From Chionis minor (lineage: Eukaryota; Chordata; Aves; Charadriiformes; Chionididae), in assembly GCA_013398295.1 (NCBI GenBank), contig VZSF01003152.1, positions 1,190,975-1,254,974 of the forward strand: DNA of 64,000 nucleotides. Direction: 5' to 3'. Each line of letters starts with the position of its first letter. Position 1 is the stretch's first letter. A program made the position numbers and the translations under genes. Below, in pieces: positions 11,301 to 23,440 of this stretch. The notes under the pieces are model-generated. The model was given only the letters and a program-made list of their open reading frames with translations. It ran no database searches and was not told the origin of the DNA.

Positions 11301-14300
11301 CACCGAGACATCCAGGGACTGAGCCAGGGTAAGTTGGTACCACGCTGCCTCGTGACCTCTATTAATACTGGCATCAGAGGGAAGACAGCCTGTGACCCAT
11401 TTGGGCTTCGAGACCCCTTGGGAATTGTGGCACAGCTCCCGCTCCCCTGCAGGCCATTCACTACCTCCTGCTTCCCAGAAGGAGACTTCTATGGAGACAT
11501 TTCTGGGCCAGGAAGAATCCAGAAAGGGATCGGCAGCTTGGGTATCTCAAACACTGGCACACGTTGCAGTGGTGGAGCTAGGATGTGGAAAGACTGAGAT
11601 GGCAGGTGGGAGAACTTGCCCTCTTCCAGCCTTGGCAGCAGTGTTCCAGAGAGACAAGGCTCACCTCTGGAAGAAGGACCAATTGCTCCTTCCCATAGCA
11701 TCTTCTAGCAGAACAGTGTCCACTTCCTTACTAATTCAGCTCTGCTGCCATCCCCAGAGCCACAGAGTCACTGCAGCACTCTTCCCCATTTAGGAACTTG
11801 CAGGTTACGTGGACAAAAATGTCTCGCTGCTTCTTGAACATCTGTGATTTAAAGGCTGCAGCCTTGGATCCAGTTTCCCCAGCCCTGCCCTGGGAGCCCT
11901 TCCTGACAGACAGGGCTCCCCGCAGCCTCACTGTGCTGCCAGGAATGGAGGATGGAGGTGGGAGGAAGAGCGATCCGTTATTTCAGCCTGCCAGTGATGA
12001 GACACAGGATCCCGAGAGAGACATTACAAATTCCTCTCGCAGATAATAACATGATATATGAACAGAGGCAATTACTTAGAGAAGGATGCAGCCTGTCAGA
12101 GCACTGCTGGGCCCTTGGCACAACAAGCAGCATCCTTGTGGCTGTGATGTAGCCCTGTGTTCACCCTCAGCCTGACCCAAACCCCGACAGCACAGATCAA
12201 CAAAACCTATTGATTTCAGGGGGGTTTCGTGGCAATCCTAATGCCTGAGGCATGACAATGCTCCTATAAAGACTTCTTTGCTTACTTAGGGCTTTAAAAG
12301 CATCACTTGGGTTTTGCCAGTGCACACGAGCTTGCTCTTTCTCCACACAAGGCTCTTGGATTGATCTTTTTCACTCCTTTTGCAATCAACACATCTCAGC
12401 TCAAAGAAGACAGTTACGGAGTTCAGTGACGAGCTCTGATGACGGGTACCACTGGTCAGTTTGTACCCACCTCCATTTGGGAATGAGCAGACCCTGAGGA
12501 TTTGCACAAGTGGGAATTTCAATGGCTTTTAAAAGAGTCTCCTGCTTTGCCAAAGGGATTCAATAGTATTAGGTGCCTTTGGTAATCGCACTATCTGCAC
12601 AAATAGATGCTGAAATAGCCAAACAATGCAAGACCAGGCTTTTTAAACCATTTGTGCACATACAGATGATACTAAGTGCCGCTTAGTGAGAATCCCGCTT
12701 CTGGGACTCTTGGAATAAAGTTCCTAACTCTATCACATACAAAAAGGTGAGAGCCTAAACCCCTTAGGCCTTGCCTGTACACCAGAGCTGTGCAGACTTA
12801 CCCGTGCCTAAATCAGCACCCACTCTTACTGGTAGAAATACAGCTGAGACTGGCAGTCACTAGAGCAGCATGAGCACAGAGAAGGGGATCTCTAACAGCA
12901 GAGGCATCTTTATAGAAGTAAAGCCGCATTCACTCAAGAATGGTACCTTATATCAGCATCACTAAACAAACAACCAGGACAATCCCCAGGTGATGGACAT
13001 GTGAAATGAACCCTGAGGTGCAGAACGTGCATCGCAGCAGCTGCCTACAAATGAGAAGGCTGTGCCTGGGCATCCAGAGGCAGGCATTAGGGGGGAAACA
13101 AAAAAACCACCCCACTGAAAGCGCAGTTGATTCATCCAGGGATAAGTTTGCCCCTCCTGGTGTACAGATCCATCTCCTCTAGACTCGCGCTACACCTGCC
13201 CACGTACCTGCAGCATTTTGAAATGGCGACAGCTTCATTTGCCACATGTTAATCCACAGTCTGAGTGACATCTGTAATGCAAGCAGAGTCTGAAACACCT
13301 ACGCTTTGTATCTTGCCAAAAAGTCAGCCGTTGCAGCCTTTTACTTCTGTGCTCAGTAACCTCTATGCCCCAGGCACAACACTGGCGAGTCGTCAGTCTG
13401 ACAAGACAGAGGTCTTCGCGTGGTAAGACTGCACCAATTCTTGTCATCTCAGGCACGGGTGGATGGTTGGGTTACCCCACATTATTTTAGTGGGAGCTTC
13501 TGGTTGATTTATGTAGCAAAACAGCGTAAGTGGATGTCAAACATACTTAAAAGTAAGAACTCTTCCCAGGTTTTTCACACCTTCACTGCACACACGAAGC
13601 AGATAAGGACCGATCTCCCACAAGGACCTTTGGGTGCTGCTGCAGTTTTAACAGGCAAAGTTATTTCCTTCTGGTACTTGACTGCAACTTTCACATATTA
13701 ATTCCCATAAGACTTCTGTGGATTCATTTTTGTGTAGAAAGAAAATGCTTATTAGCACCTAGCTCTGCTAGAACTGACATCCTTCCAGGTCGAACTCCAT
13801 GCAAAGGGCACACAGAGCTTCCCTTCCCATTCCTGCAGCACACTGAATGCTCATCTGACCTGCACAGCTGCCACCCAGGCTCCCCACATCTCTGGGGAGC
13901 AACAGACATTAGATAACAGCAGATAAACCCCCTCCTTTCTCAGATCCCACACTCAAATTCGGCAATTCAGCCTGGGCAGTAGGTTAGCTCCACGCTGCAG
14001 AGATCTTCACTGCAGAGCCATACCCCAGACAGAGCTCTAAGCAAGCCTTAAATTACCTCCTAGTGATAAACAGAGGCAGAGCCCACCAATATCCTGTGCT
14101 TTGCAGCCTCCGCCTCTTTAGATCCAAATCACATTGATCTCATGACCCACCTCTCGGTGTAGCCCCAAGGAGTCCCTCCGGAGCAGCACACATCAAGCCT
14201 ACCCGGTACCAGCAGCACAGCTCCTGCTGCACGACTTGCTAGATGGGCTGTTCTGCCCAACATAAAAATACAATAAAGTGAATTTGCAATAAAAAAGGGA

Positions 14301-17300
14301 AGAAAAAAAAAGCACGAGGAGTTTCTCTTTGCAATCTCATTCTGCTCCTGGGTAGGACTCCGGCAGAATCCAAACTCCAACTCCATTTCAGCCAGCCCAG
14401 CTAGGGGGATTAGATCAAAGTTTTCCTTTTTCCTACCAGAGACAGCCTGTCCGTAGCTCTAGGAAACCCGGTCTTGCTGCTGTTATTGGTGCTAAAAAAT
14501 ACATTTTTGATGGGTAAAACCACCCCTTCGGTTCTGGCCCGAGTTTATTGGTGTAGAAAGCCTAAGCCCTGGGATGTTGCTCAAGAGGAATGGTGCTTGT
14601 TTGTCTACCGTGCTCCAGCAGATAAGATCCAAAATGACAGCTATGCAGCTATCTGCTACATCCGTGCCTGGAATTTTGTTTAATAATGGATAACAAACTC
14701 TCCAGTAGTCCTCCTTTCAGGTGGAGGCAATGGACTGACACAGAACAGGGGTTAGCTCCCAGTTGTGTTTCTTTTCTGCGTGACTTCCACCGCTTTTAAT
14801 AAAGATGTTTGTTATCAAACCCAAACATTTCATATATATATATAATGTATACATAGACATACATCCCTTTCCTCCTCTCCTAATTTAAAGAGCATGTGTA
14901 ATTTGGGGCTGACACCTTGGATGAATTGCATCTACCTAAGTGAGATACCTCATGCAGTCAGCTACATATTTCGTTACAAAATGCTCAGACTTTCCTGTTT
15001 GAATCCCTTTCCCATGAATGATGACTGGTATTTAAACAAGCACATAGCATTTTCTAAAGTATTTTATCCACTCTAATTAAAAACTAATATTTATAGAGCC
15101 TGGCAGCTGTGCTAGACACCAAAAGAAAATAACAGTCCTCCTTCTGGATTGCGAGGGACTTTCTGCAGTAACTAGCACATAATCACTGTTAAACTGGAAT
15201 AAGTACTATCGATTGTTGTCTCTAATAGAGGATATGATTTTAAAGAACTCACAGCACTGGGCTGTTCAAGTTCATTGTATTTATTGATTGCGACTGTGAA
15301 GACTGTAATCACATGTGAAAACACAAGGTTATTCATCATACATTGGCTATTCTAAAGAAGCATCCAATACTGCCTAAATGAAATAAAACAAGAGCAACCA
15401 CTGCTGCAGAAGGACTTGGTCACCACCCCACAGCTACAGACTGGAGCAGTGGAGAGTCCACATGCTGCTCCAGGGATTAGCTCCTATTTTTCCTCTTCTG
15501 GGAAAACAGGAGGCCAGCAAAAGTGAAGCCCCATGGCCCACACAAAACACCTGGCCACTGGGAACACGAGGGGAGGCAGCACCTCTCTTCTGGCACCTGG
15601 ACAGACATGCAGCAATCTCAGCTAACAGGGTGCTGGGTAACAACTCACCCCACCAGCAAAGAACCAGGGTTTCTTCTTTAAAACTGCACCTGGCTGTGGA
15701 AGCTGCTACAGGCAAACACTGAGAACATAGACTTTCCCTAAGGGAGCTGTGCATTCCGGATTAGGATAAGACAGAATTTTGTGGAGCAACCCCTCAATTT
15801 TTTAAAGCACTTGTAGCTTTCCTCTTCTTCCCTAATAACCACTGCTGTGACCCTGCTCAGCCTCCTGAGCCTTCCACATTACACCATGGGTTATTGCTAA
15901 TTACACCTTACCTTCTTTTGCCAGATCCTGTTGCATCTCTGACTGTAGAAGCTGGCAGCACCCCCACAGCTCCTCAGAGCATGAGGCTGCTGGTACAGCT
16001 CTGGTAGCAGCTGCCAGGGGACAGCAAAAGGAGCTGTGGGACAAGGGAGCAAGAGGCAGGGACATCACCAAGGAGAATGCAGCAACGCAGTACCTGCATG
16101 AGGAGAGAGGAGCTCCAGGCTGGCCATCAAGCCACCAATCTCCAGACAAGTCTAGGGCCAAGGAACCAAGGCACAAAACCACACACATCACACACCCAAC
16201 CCAACTTAGGCTGAGTGAGGTGCTGAGCTTAAATACATCTCCTGAGGCAGCAGGTGGAAGCCGGTGGGTGGAGACCCCAGGTGGGGCCGCCCAAGGCAAT
16301 GGGAGCCAGCTGGAGCACAGGGAGGAAGAGCGCCAAAGGAGGGAGGACATTCGTCTGCACAGTCCTGCCCTTTTGCTAGAGTAATTGAGGAGCTATTAAG
16401 CAAAATCAGCCCTTAAAGGAGCTCCATCCCTGTGCTCCTTGCAATCAGGAGTGTCAGTGACCCCTTGTCAGTGACTGTTGCCATCTCTTCTTTCCCGGGA
16501 TCTTCTCTCTGGTTTTTTCCTTGTCTCTGTTTCCTTCATCTCCACTAAAAATTTCCCACCGCGGGCTCATTACAGGTGCTCTTACCAAGGAGCACCTACG
16601 TGATTTAATGCCTTTCTAGTGCTTATTAAATCAAGCATCCTACTGAAAGAAGTACTAAATTAGCCTTGCATGTTCCTTGTCAGATCATTAGCCATGTTGA
16701 CTTTTATGCTATTTTCTACTCCAGTCTGGGCTTTAAGTGTTTTCTCTCTCAGATTTCTTCTAAAGCATTGTGTGCTGTACATCAACTAAAAGGTCCTCTT
16801 TGCAGTTCTTGTGCCGCAGTACGATAGCGCTGGGGATTTCTTTGTGCGCTGTCCTGAAGTGACAACGTAGAGGTGAGCCCGTGTCTGCTGTGGTTTGCTG
16901 GTTACAGCAACAGCGAGCGCTCAGCCCAGTGCAATGTTGGGCTTCCCATCTCTTCCTTCAGGAGAAAGGGGTGACAAGAGTCTGGTGCTTGGGGAAAACA
17001 GAAGATCGATGGTGCGGGAGGTTGGTAGTTAAGTGTGCAACACTAGAGACAACCCTTGTTTTGGAGCATGCGTCCCTGATCCATTCGACCCGAATTGGGG
17101 AAATGATTTGGTTCTTGGAAGGCCAAGGGAAGTTCAACGGTGTTTGCAATGATGGTCTTGACAAAAATTGTGCTCTACAACATCCTGCTGGATCGCAAGG
17201 GCATAGTCAGCCATGTTAGAACAAGAAAAAGACAACTCTGAGAGCGTGAAAGATTTCTTTTGTCTTTCTGTTTCTAGCTTTTCTTATTATAATCCTTGCA

Positions 17301-17734
17301 AAGTGCCCTGTCTGCAGTGAAATAAATGGCAGTTAAAAACTTCCGTGGTTAACAATGCTAACAGCCTCCTGGCCTGCCTGTCTGCATTTTTATACCTATC
17401 CCAAATGGATCTAATTTACCACTTAAATGATCCGGTTTGTACCAGGGGAAAAAAAAAAAAAATGCTGCCTAGATCAAGCACTAGGAAATATCTCCTAACA
17501 CTCCGTGCTAAACCGCTGCGGAACAGGGCTCATTCTGCAGGGGGTGCAGCTCCTGCAGTCGCAGGACGCCACGTTCCCCAGCCTCCACGGTGCTACCAAA
17601 GCTGCAGCCTCTGCCGCAGCACTGGTCCCTCTCAGAGACAAGTGGATTCAAATGGTACCTTCCAGCACCAAAACTCAGCAAACGTTCTGTCCCTGGGAAG
17701 CTGGTTGTTCAAAAGTAGTGTAGGGAAGCGCGTA
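8386..17734. other. 9.3 kb of unique intergenic DNA, no gene or clear repeat seen
   Basis: This is the longest repeat-poor stretch between the two divergent genes. Open frames are short and unrelated to known proteins. There are small low-complexity tracts, such as poly-A at about 9550-9560, a TATATA run at 14831-14844 and poly-A at 17450-17461. The part at 15070-15350 is AT-rich with a faint MIR-like look. A repeat-poor gap between two conserved divergent genes is a reasonable place for long-range enhancers, but nothing here proves it. Confidence 0.5.
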
Positions 17735-17890
17735 GTGTCCCTTCGGCCCCATCCCTGGAGGTTTAAGGCCAGGTTGGATGGGGCTTGGAGCAACCTGGTC
17801 TAGTGGGAGGTGTCCCTGCCCAGGGCAGGGGGGTTAGAATAGGTGGTCTTTAAGGTCCCTTCCAACCTAAACCATTCTATAACTCTATGA
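17735..17890 (+). mobile_element. CR1 LINE, very short 3' end
   Basis: About 155 bp of the CR1 3' UTR in sense orientation: CCATCCCTGGAGG, GGTGTCCCTGCCCAGGGCA, GGTCCCTTCCAACCTAAACC, then an ATTCTATAACTCTATGA tail. It is severely 5'-truncated. Confidence 0.9.
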
Positions 17891-18458
17891 ATCCCTGGGG
17901 AAGAGACGGCATGTCCTGACCAGCAAGGCTACGGACACTGCAAGCAGCAGTTGAGGAAGGGTGGGAAGCCAAGGCGGCGTTGGGCACCCTGCACTTCCCT
18001 GTCCCTAACAGCACAGAAAGAGACCTGGAAGCTGCAGATGGGGATCACCTTATCCGAGATGCCCTTGCAGATCTGAGAGCTGCTTCTGAGCTCGATGAGA
18101 AAAGGCAACAGGAACTATTTCCACGTCTAGCAGAACCCACGCAGCAATGGATCAGTGGCCATCCTGCTGCGCCAACAGCTCCTTTATGTGGACTATTTTG
18201 TTGAGAGTCAGCAGCACCTTCTCCTGGGGAAATCCTATGAGGGAAAACAAGAAGGAGCTCAGGTGGTGGAAGACTTCAAACCCTGATGAGTGTTTATTGG
18301 TAGGAGGAGAGCACCTGGAAAGCCAGGCTGGAGGTTATAAGAGGGGACGGCAGTAGCCAGTTACTCCTGGAGGAGCTCAGGTGGGAGAGTGGTGGCTGTG
18401 GCTGCCTTGGGTTTTCCTGGCAGGATGAGTTTGTAGGTGCTCCATTTTAAAGGTAATG
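17891..18458. other. Unique intergenic DNA between two CR1 copies, no gene seen
   Basis: An open frame at 17980-18204 has no recognisable domain. No repeat signature was noticed. Confidence 0.45.
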
Positions 18459-18670
18459 TCATGGAATGGTCTAGGTTGGAAGGGACCTTAAAAACCATGC
18501 AGGTCCACCCCTCTGCCCTGGGCAGGGACACCTCCCACCAGACCAGGTTGCTCCAAGCCCCGTCCAACCCGGTCTTGAACCTCCAGGGATTAGGCAGCCA
18601 CAGCTGCTCTGGGCAACCCTGGCCAGGGGCTCACCACCCTCAGAGGGAAATATTTTTTCCTGAGATCTAT
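18459..18670 (-). mobile_element. CR1 LINE, 3' end, antisense
   Basis: The reverse complement gives the CR1 3' UTR, from the GAGATC / TTCCCTCTGAGGGTGGTGAG block to the GGTCCCTTCCAACC terminus near 18459-18486. It faces the CR1 copy at 17735-17890, about 570 bp away, so the two form an inverted pair. Confidence 0.9.
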
Positions 18671-21600
18671 TCAAGGTTGTGAAACAATGCAGCTAGTGAC
18701 CATGTGCTGTTATGTTCTTGTCTCTGCTGTTCTCTTGGCTGCTCTGGCTTGTGCACAAGGTGTCCAAGTTGGGAAAAGCAAACTCGTGAGCGAGCGCAGA
18801 GCCTGAGGAGGTGAGCTGGGACTTGGGGCAGGCAGATCAAAGCGGGGAGCGCAGAGAGCAGGCACTCTCCATTAACATGGACCCTATCTGGGCTCTGGGA
18901 AGCTTGGGGGGACATGAATTTGGTTCATGAAGGCTGCTGGACCCCACTGCGGCAGCGTCATTGCCTTTACAACCCTCCTGCTGGTGCCCGAGGGAAAGGA
19001 GGGTCTCGGGCACCGGTTGTCTCGCTGCCTGCCTGTGTGTTGGCAGCTCTCCTCCTTTATCATCCTTGCAAGTTTTATCGCCAAGTTTTTATGCAAAGTA
19101 GAAAAGCCTCATTAAGTGATGCTGAAAGTACTCCTCTGTTGATGTTAAAATGTGACAACCATGTAAGTGAGCAAAATGTTCTGGCTGGGTTAACGCTTTG
19201 TGCAGGTACAAAATGACTCTGTAAGGTGCAGAGTGGGGGGAAATCAGGCCTGGAAAGGAAGGTGAACTGACTGAGTTTTCAAGCTGTGTTGGTTTGAAAG
19301 TTGGGAAAGCAGCCCAGACATCCTCGTTGTAAGTTTAATATCCAGCTGCACATGCCAAATGTGCTCTGACTTCTCTTGCAGAGCTCCAGAGACCAAATCC
19401 AGAAGGACAGTTATGTCCCCTCTGGTTTGCTCTGGTACATCCGTGTTTCATGCGGGCTCGGTTTCATGAAGCCTTTGGAGTTGCACTGTTGAAATTTTTT
19501 GGGGGGCTGGTCCTCAAGTCAGACCAGCAGCTGGTGTAAAACAGGCAGATCTGTTGCAGCCAAAGGTGCTGTTGCAATTTACACCGGGTGAGATTGTCCT
19601 TTTCTTCCTCAGTGCTGGAAGTCCCTTTGTCCACTGCCTCCAGGAGCATCTGGCCCATAAAGCATCAGCTCAGAGCAGATCGTTGTGGAGGAGAAGCAGG
19701 AGTTATGTTCAGACGTGGCCAACAACTGGAGCAACGCTAACCATGAGCTGGGTTCCCAGATGGTCTGAAGAGACCAAGGCCCCTCTGGAAGGGATCTGAA
19801 GGGTCAGGGTGCTAAGGGGCTTTGGCTTAGAGCTGCGAAAGCATTAAATGGAGACCGCTCTTTGTGTGCCAACTTGTGGATTTCAGCACAGAGCTGGGAC
19901 CCAGAGGGGGTGTCTTTTAAGATTTGATTTGATTTCTCCTCTGGAGGAAGGAGTGTGGTGGGAGCAGAGAGCCAGGCAGCGTGTGTGCACCACCAGGGGA
20001 GTCCTCTGGAGCTGGGCAGAGAGCTGGAGTATCTCCAACTGCTAGCAGCCTCACAGGGGAGGGCGAATTTGCAAATTCTAATTCTTCAGTTCTGGATATT
20101 AGGGAAAAAAAAAAAACCCACTGAGATGGGCAATCACAAATTACAGCCACATAAGGCTCTGGGCCTGGCAGTGGTGTGCTTTTTTTTTTTTGTGGGGGAG
20201 CCATAACACCATTGTGCACAGGGAGCACAATGATCCCAAAAATCAGGATCCCTTCAGCTGCTTTGCCTGGGAGGAGATGCTCCTGGGCTGGTGCCTGAAT
20301 GAACCCCAACACCTCAGAGCCGCGGCTGCCCCAAAAATGGAGTTGGACAAGGACTGTATCTTCTTTTTTTTTTTGTAATTCCTTTATTATGAAGGTCTCC
20401 AGAGGTTACAGAAATGGCACCTCTGCCACTGAGTCTTGCAACTGGGAGCAAGGATTTGATTGCTTCTCCTCTGCTTATGCCATGTAAAAATTGTTTTCAT
20501 CTGTCTGCTGATGGGCCGCGGTGGAAAGCAGAGCACAGGATGTGTAACTGCAGAATTTGTCAGATAAACCGGTGCTTAAAATATCCCTCCTCACTGCATC
20601 CCATTACATCTCTTCTCCCTGTTGCCTGTCTCATTCAGGATACTATTAACTCAATCGCTTTAGTTGCAGCTCTGCTTACAGCCCAGCATTAAGTCAAAAT
20701 AGAGCAACAGCTGCTTGAGATGCAGCAAAATTCATCTCTGCTTCCTATTAGCTGGAGGCCATGGGCCCACACCAGGAAGAAGGTAAAAAGCGATTCATAT
20801 AGGAAAGCTGGAAAATTAAATCTGTTGTACCAAAGAGGAAGATTTAGACCACATGAGAATCCATTTACTCCAGCAGTCCCTGCTGTCAATCCTTATTTCC
20901 AGCAAGGACATGATGACAGGGAGATGTTGGCTTGGAGTCTTCATTCAACTGCCCAGGTGAGCAGCTATTCAAAACTTACTATGAATTCAGTTATTTAATA
21001 TAGCTTAGGCTGAATGAAGATATTTTTATAGCAGACTAAATGAGGTGGTTTTTATGTCAGCTACTAAATTACCTCGTGTAATCTAGTTGCTGCCTCCCGC
21101 TGAACCAATGACTATCTGTGCTTGGGAGAGACAGAATAATTTCCCTACGAATGTCTTCAGAGCAGTGTGAGAGCGACCTCGCTCCGGGACTCCTTGCAAA
21201 GGTGCTGTGTAGCCACCGGGAGCAGGAATCTCTTCCCCAGCCCAGGGTAGGCTCCAAGAGGCAGGAACAGTCCAGGTGAGGGACTGGGATGTCGGGCTGA
21301 GACCTGTTGCTAGCTCTGCCACCGATCTGTGGAGGGGTCATTTCCTCACTTGGCTTTTATCCAGCTGTTACCAGCTTTTATTTAGGTGGGAATCTTATTA
21401 GTAGTACTTGGGGCACAAACTGGATGGGGTGGGCAGCTCTAGTTCAGGCTGGTAATTCATGAAATGGGCATTAATTGTGCCTATGGACTGAGGCCATCTC
21501 CCGCCTTCAGAGCAAGGTCTTGATGACAGAGGGAGAGAAAATGCTGTGTTTGGAACAAGCCTGAGGCTCCTCCTTTTCTCCCCTTCCCAGGTGGCAGCAT

Positions 21601-22080
21601 TTCCCTCTTCTCTCAGAGCAAATCAATGTGGATCATCTCATGTGGAGCAGTGATTCCTGCAAGCCCTCCACCCACATGTGCCTCAGGGCAGCAGGCAGGT
21701 CCTCGGGCTGCTCATGCATCCGTGGTACAAAGACCATGGCCATTGTTTTGTGTCTTCAGCTGCCATTGCAGTGTTGTCCGTGTCCTTGTAGAAACCAGCT
21801 GGGATAAGGGGAATAGTTGTAGTTGGGTTTGGCATATTTGTGCCACATCTTAGGCTTTGCAGTGGAGCTGGAGTGTTCTCACGTGCTGGAGTGGCTGCTG
21901 CAGGAGCGCTGTGTTCGGGTGGGTGGTTGTATCTGCTGGATTTACCACGTTGTGGCCCTGTTGCAGCTTTGCTGCAAGGCCAACTTAAATTGGTGAGGAA
22001 CAGAGCCCTTCCACAGAGCGAGGTTGTTCTTCAGGTTAGGTGAAGCTGGCTGGCAAGTTGCTGAAAAAAATTAATATTGT
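18671..22080. other. Unique intergenic DNA, no gene seen
   Basis: Mixed-composition sequence with several short homopolymers (poly-A at about 20105-20116, poly-T at about 20181-20191 and 20363-20372). No exon, RNA gene or named repeat could be supported. Confidence 0.45.
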
Positions 22081-22320
22081 AGAATCACAGAATGGTTTGG
22101 GTTGGAAGGGATCTTAAAGATCATCCAGTTCTAACCCCCTGCCCTGGGCAGGGACACCTCCCACCACACCAGGTTGCTCCAAGCCCCATCCAACCTGGCC
22201 TTGAACCTCCAGGGATGGGGCAGCCACAGCTTTGCTGGGCAACCCTGGCCAGGGGCTCACCACCCTCAGAGGGGAAAAATTTCTTCCCGAGATCTCGTCT
22301 AAATCTCCCCTCTCTCTCCA
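22081..22320 (-). mobile_element. CR1 LINE, 3' end, antisense
   Basis: Begins with AGAATCACAGAATGGTTTGG, the complement of the CR1 3' terminus, and continues through the complementary 3' UTR to the block encoding the ORF2 end. It belongs to the same general type as the copies at 7627 and 18459. Confidence 0.93.
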
Positions 22321-23265
22321 AAGAGATTCAGGCTGGGGTTATGCAAAGGGTGTTTAACATTCACGGCAGCGCGCTGGCTGCTGGGCTCACTGCGCTTCGT
22401 GCATCGCTGCTGCTGGGAGCTCAGGGAGGGCCACAAAGCCAGCTCCTAGTAAAAGGATAATATCACTCTGTAATAATCCTGGTGGCTTCATTCATCGTAT
22501 CTATAATAATGAGATCAGGTGCCACCTAGTGTAAACCTATTCTCTTAATGCAGATGTGTCTCTGTCCGGGTTTCTGTTATTTCTTCCTTTCCCCACTTTG
22601 ATATGCAAGGTCTAAAATCCACAACTGCCGTAACAAAAGCAGTTCAGCCCTTCCCCCGGGAGATCCTGCAGTAAAAACCTCACCAAGCGCCTGCCGGTGC
22701 CGTCTGCAGTGCCAAAGGGAGGACAGGAGAAGCACGGGGGGGTTACAGTCCTACACCACCATCTGTGCTACAGCCCAGCTGGGGGAACACAGCAGGAGCG
22801 GGGCGGGATGGGATGGATGTGCTGTGGGGTTCCATCTGTGGCTGGGGACTAGTGAGGGGACTCTGGGCTGTCCCTTGTGCCATCAGCCAGGTCTCCTCCC
22901 TCAGTGGCTTCTGCAAAATGATGGTGGAAATAGCTGGCTCCTCGAAAAGTCAATGGGTCTGATCCAGCCTGCACTGAGCTTGGTGGGAGACGTTCCTTCC
23001 CCTTGGATAGGGGCAGGCGTGCTTGTGCCTAGCGCTGCAATTTAGCGCTCTGCCCCAGGGTTTCAAAGCATAAAGACTTATTTCACATCCCTCCCTACCC
23101 CTGCTCCTCTCTGAGGATGCTCCTGCTGAGTAGCCGCTGGGTGCTGCCAGGCTGGAATCTCTGGGGAGTTACAACCCCACCAACTGCCCCGTCACCATCG
23201 GTCACCGGGCAGGGAGGGCAGGAAAGACTCGGGAGGGCAAAAAGGTTGAAACCACCCTCTGGGCA
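22321..23265. other. Unique intergenic DNA, no gene seen
   Basis: No supported features. The short open frames on both strands lack recognisable domains. Confidence 0.45.
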
Positions 23266-23440
23266 TCATAGAATTAGAATTATACAGTTGTCTAGGTTGG
23301 AAGGGACCTTTAAGATCGAGTCCAACCATCAACCCAACACTGCCAAACCCACCGCTAACCCGTGTCCCTCAGCACCGTCTGCCTGGCTGGGAAATACCTC
23401 CAGGGATGGTAACTCCATCACTTCCTTGGGCAGCCTGTTT
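23266..23440 (-). mobile_element. CR1-related LINE 3' end, antisense, different subfamily
   Basis: Starts with TCATAGAATTAGAATTATAC, then GGTTGGAAGGGACC. It then departs from the copies above and reads AGTCCAACCATCAACCCAAC, with CTCCAGGGATGG near the end. This 3' UTR pattern is shared with the CR1 at 40771-41262 and marks a different CR1 subfamily. Confidence 0.85.

Noticed and set aside
15080..15350. Possible MIR or L2 remnant
   Set aside because: A few words such as TATTTATAGAGCCTGGCA and GTGCTAGACACC resemble MIR, but the match is too short and broken to call without an alignment.
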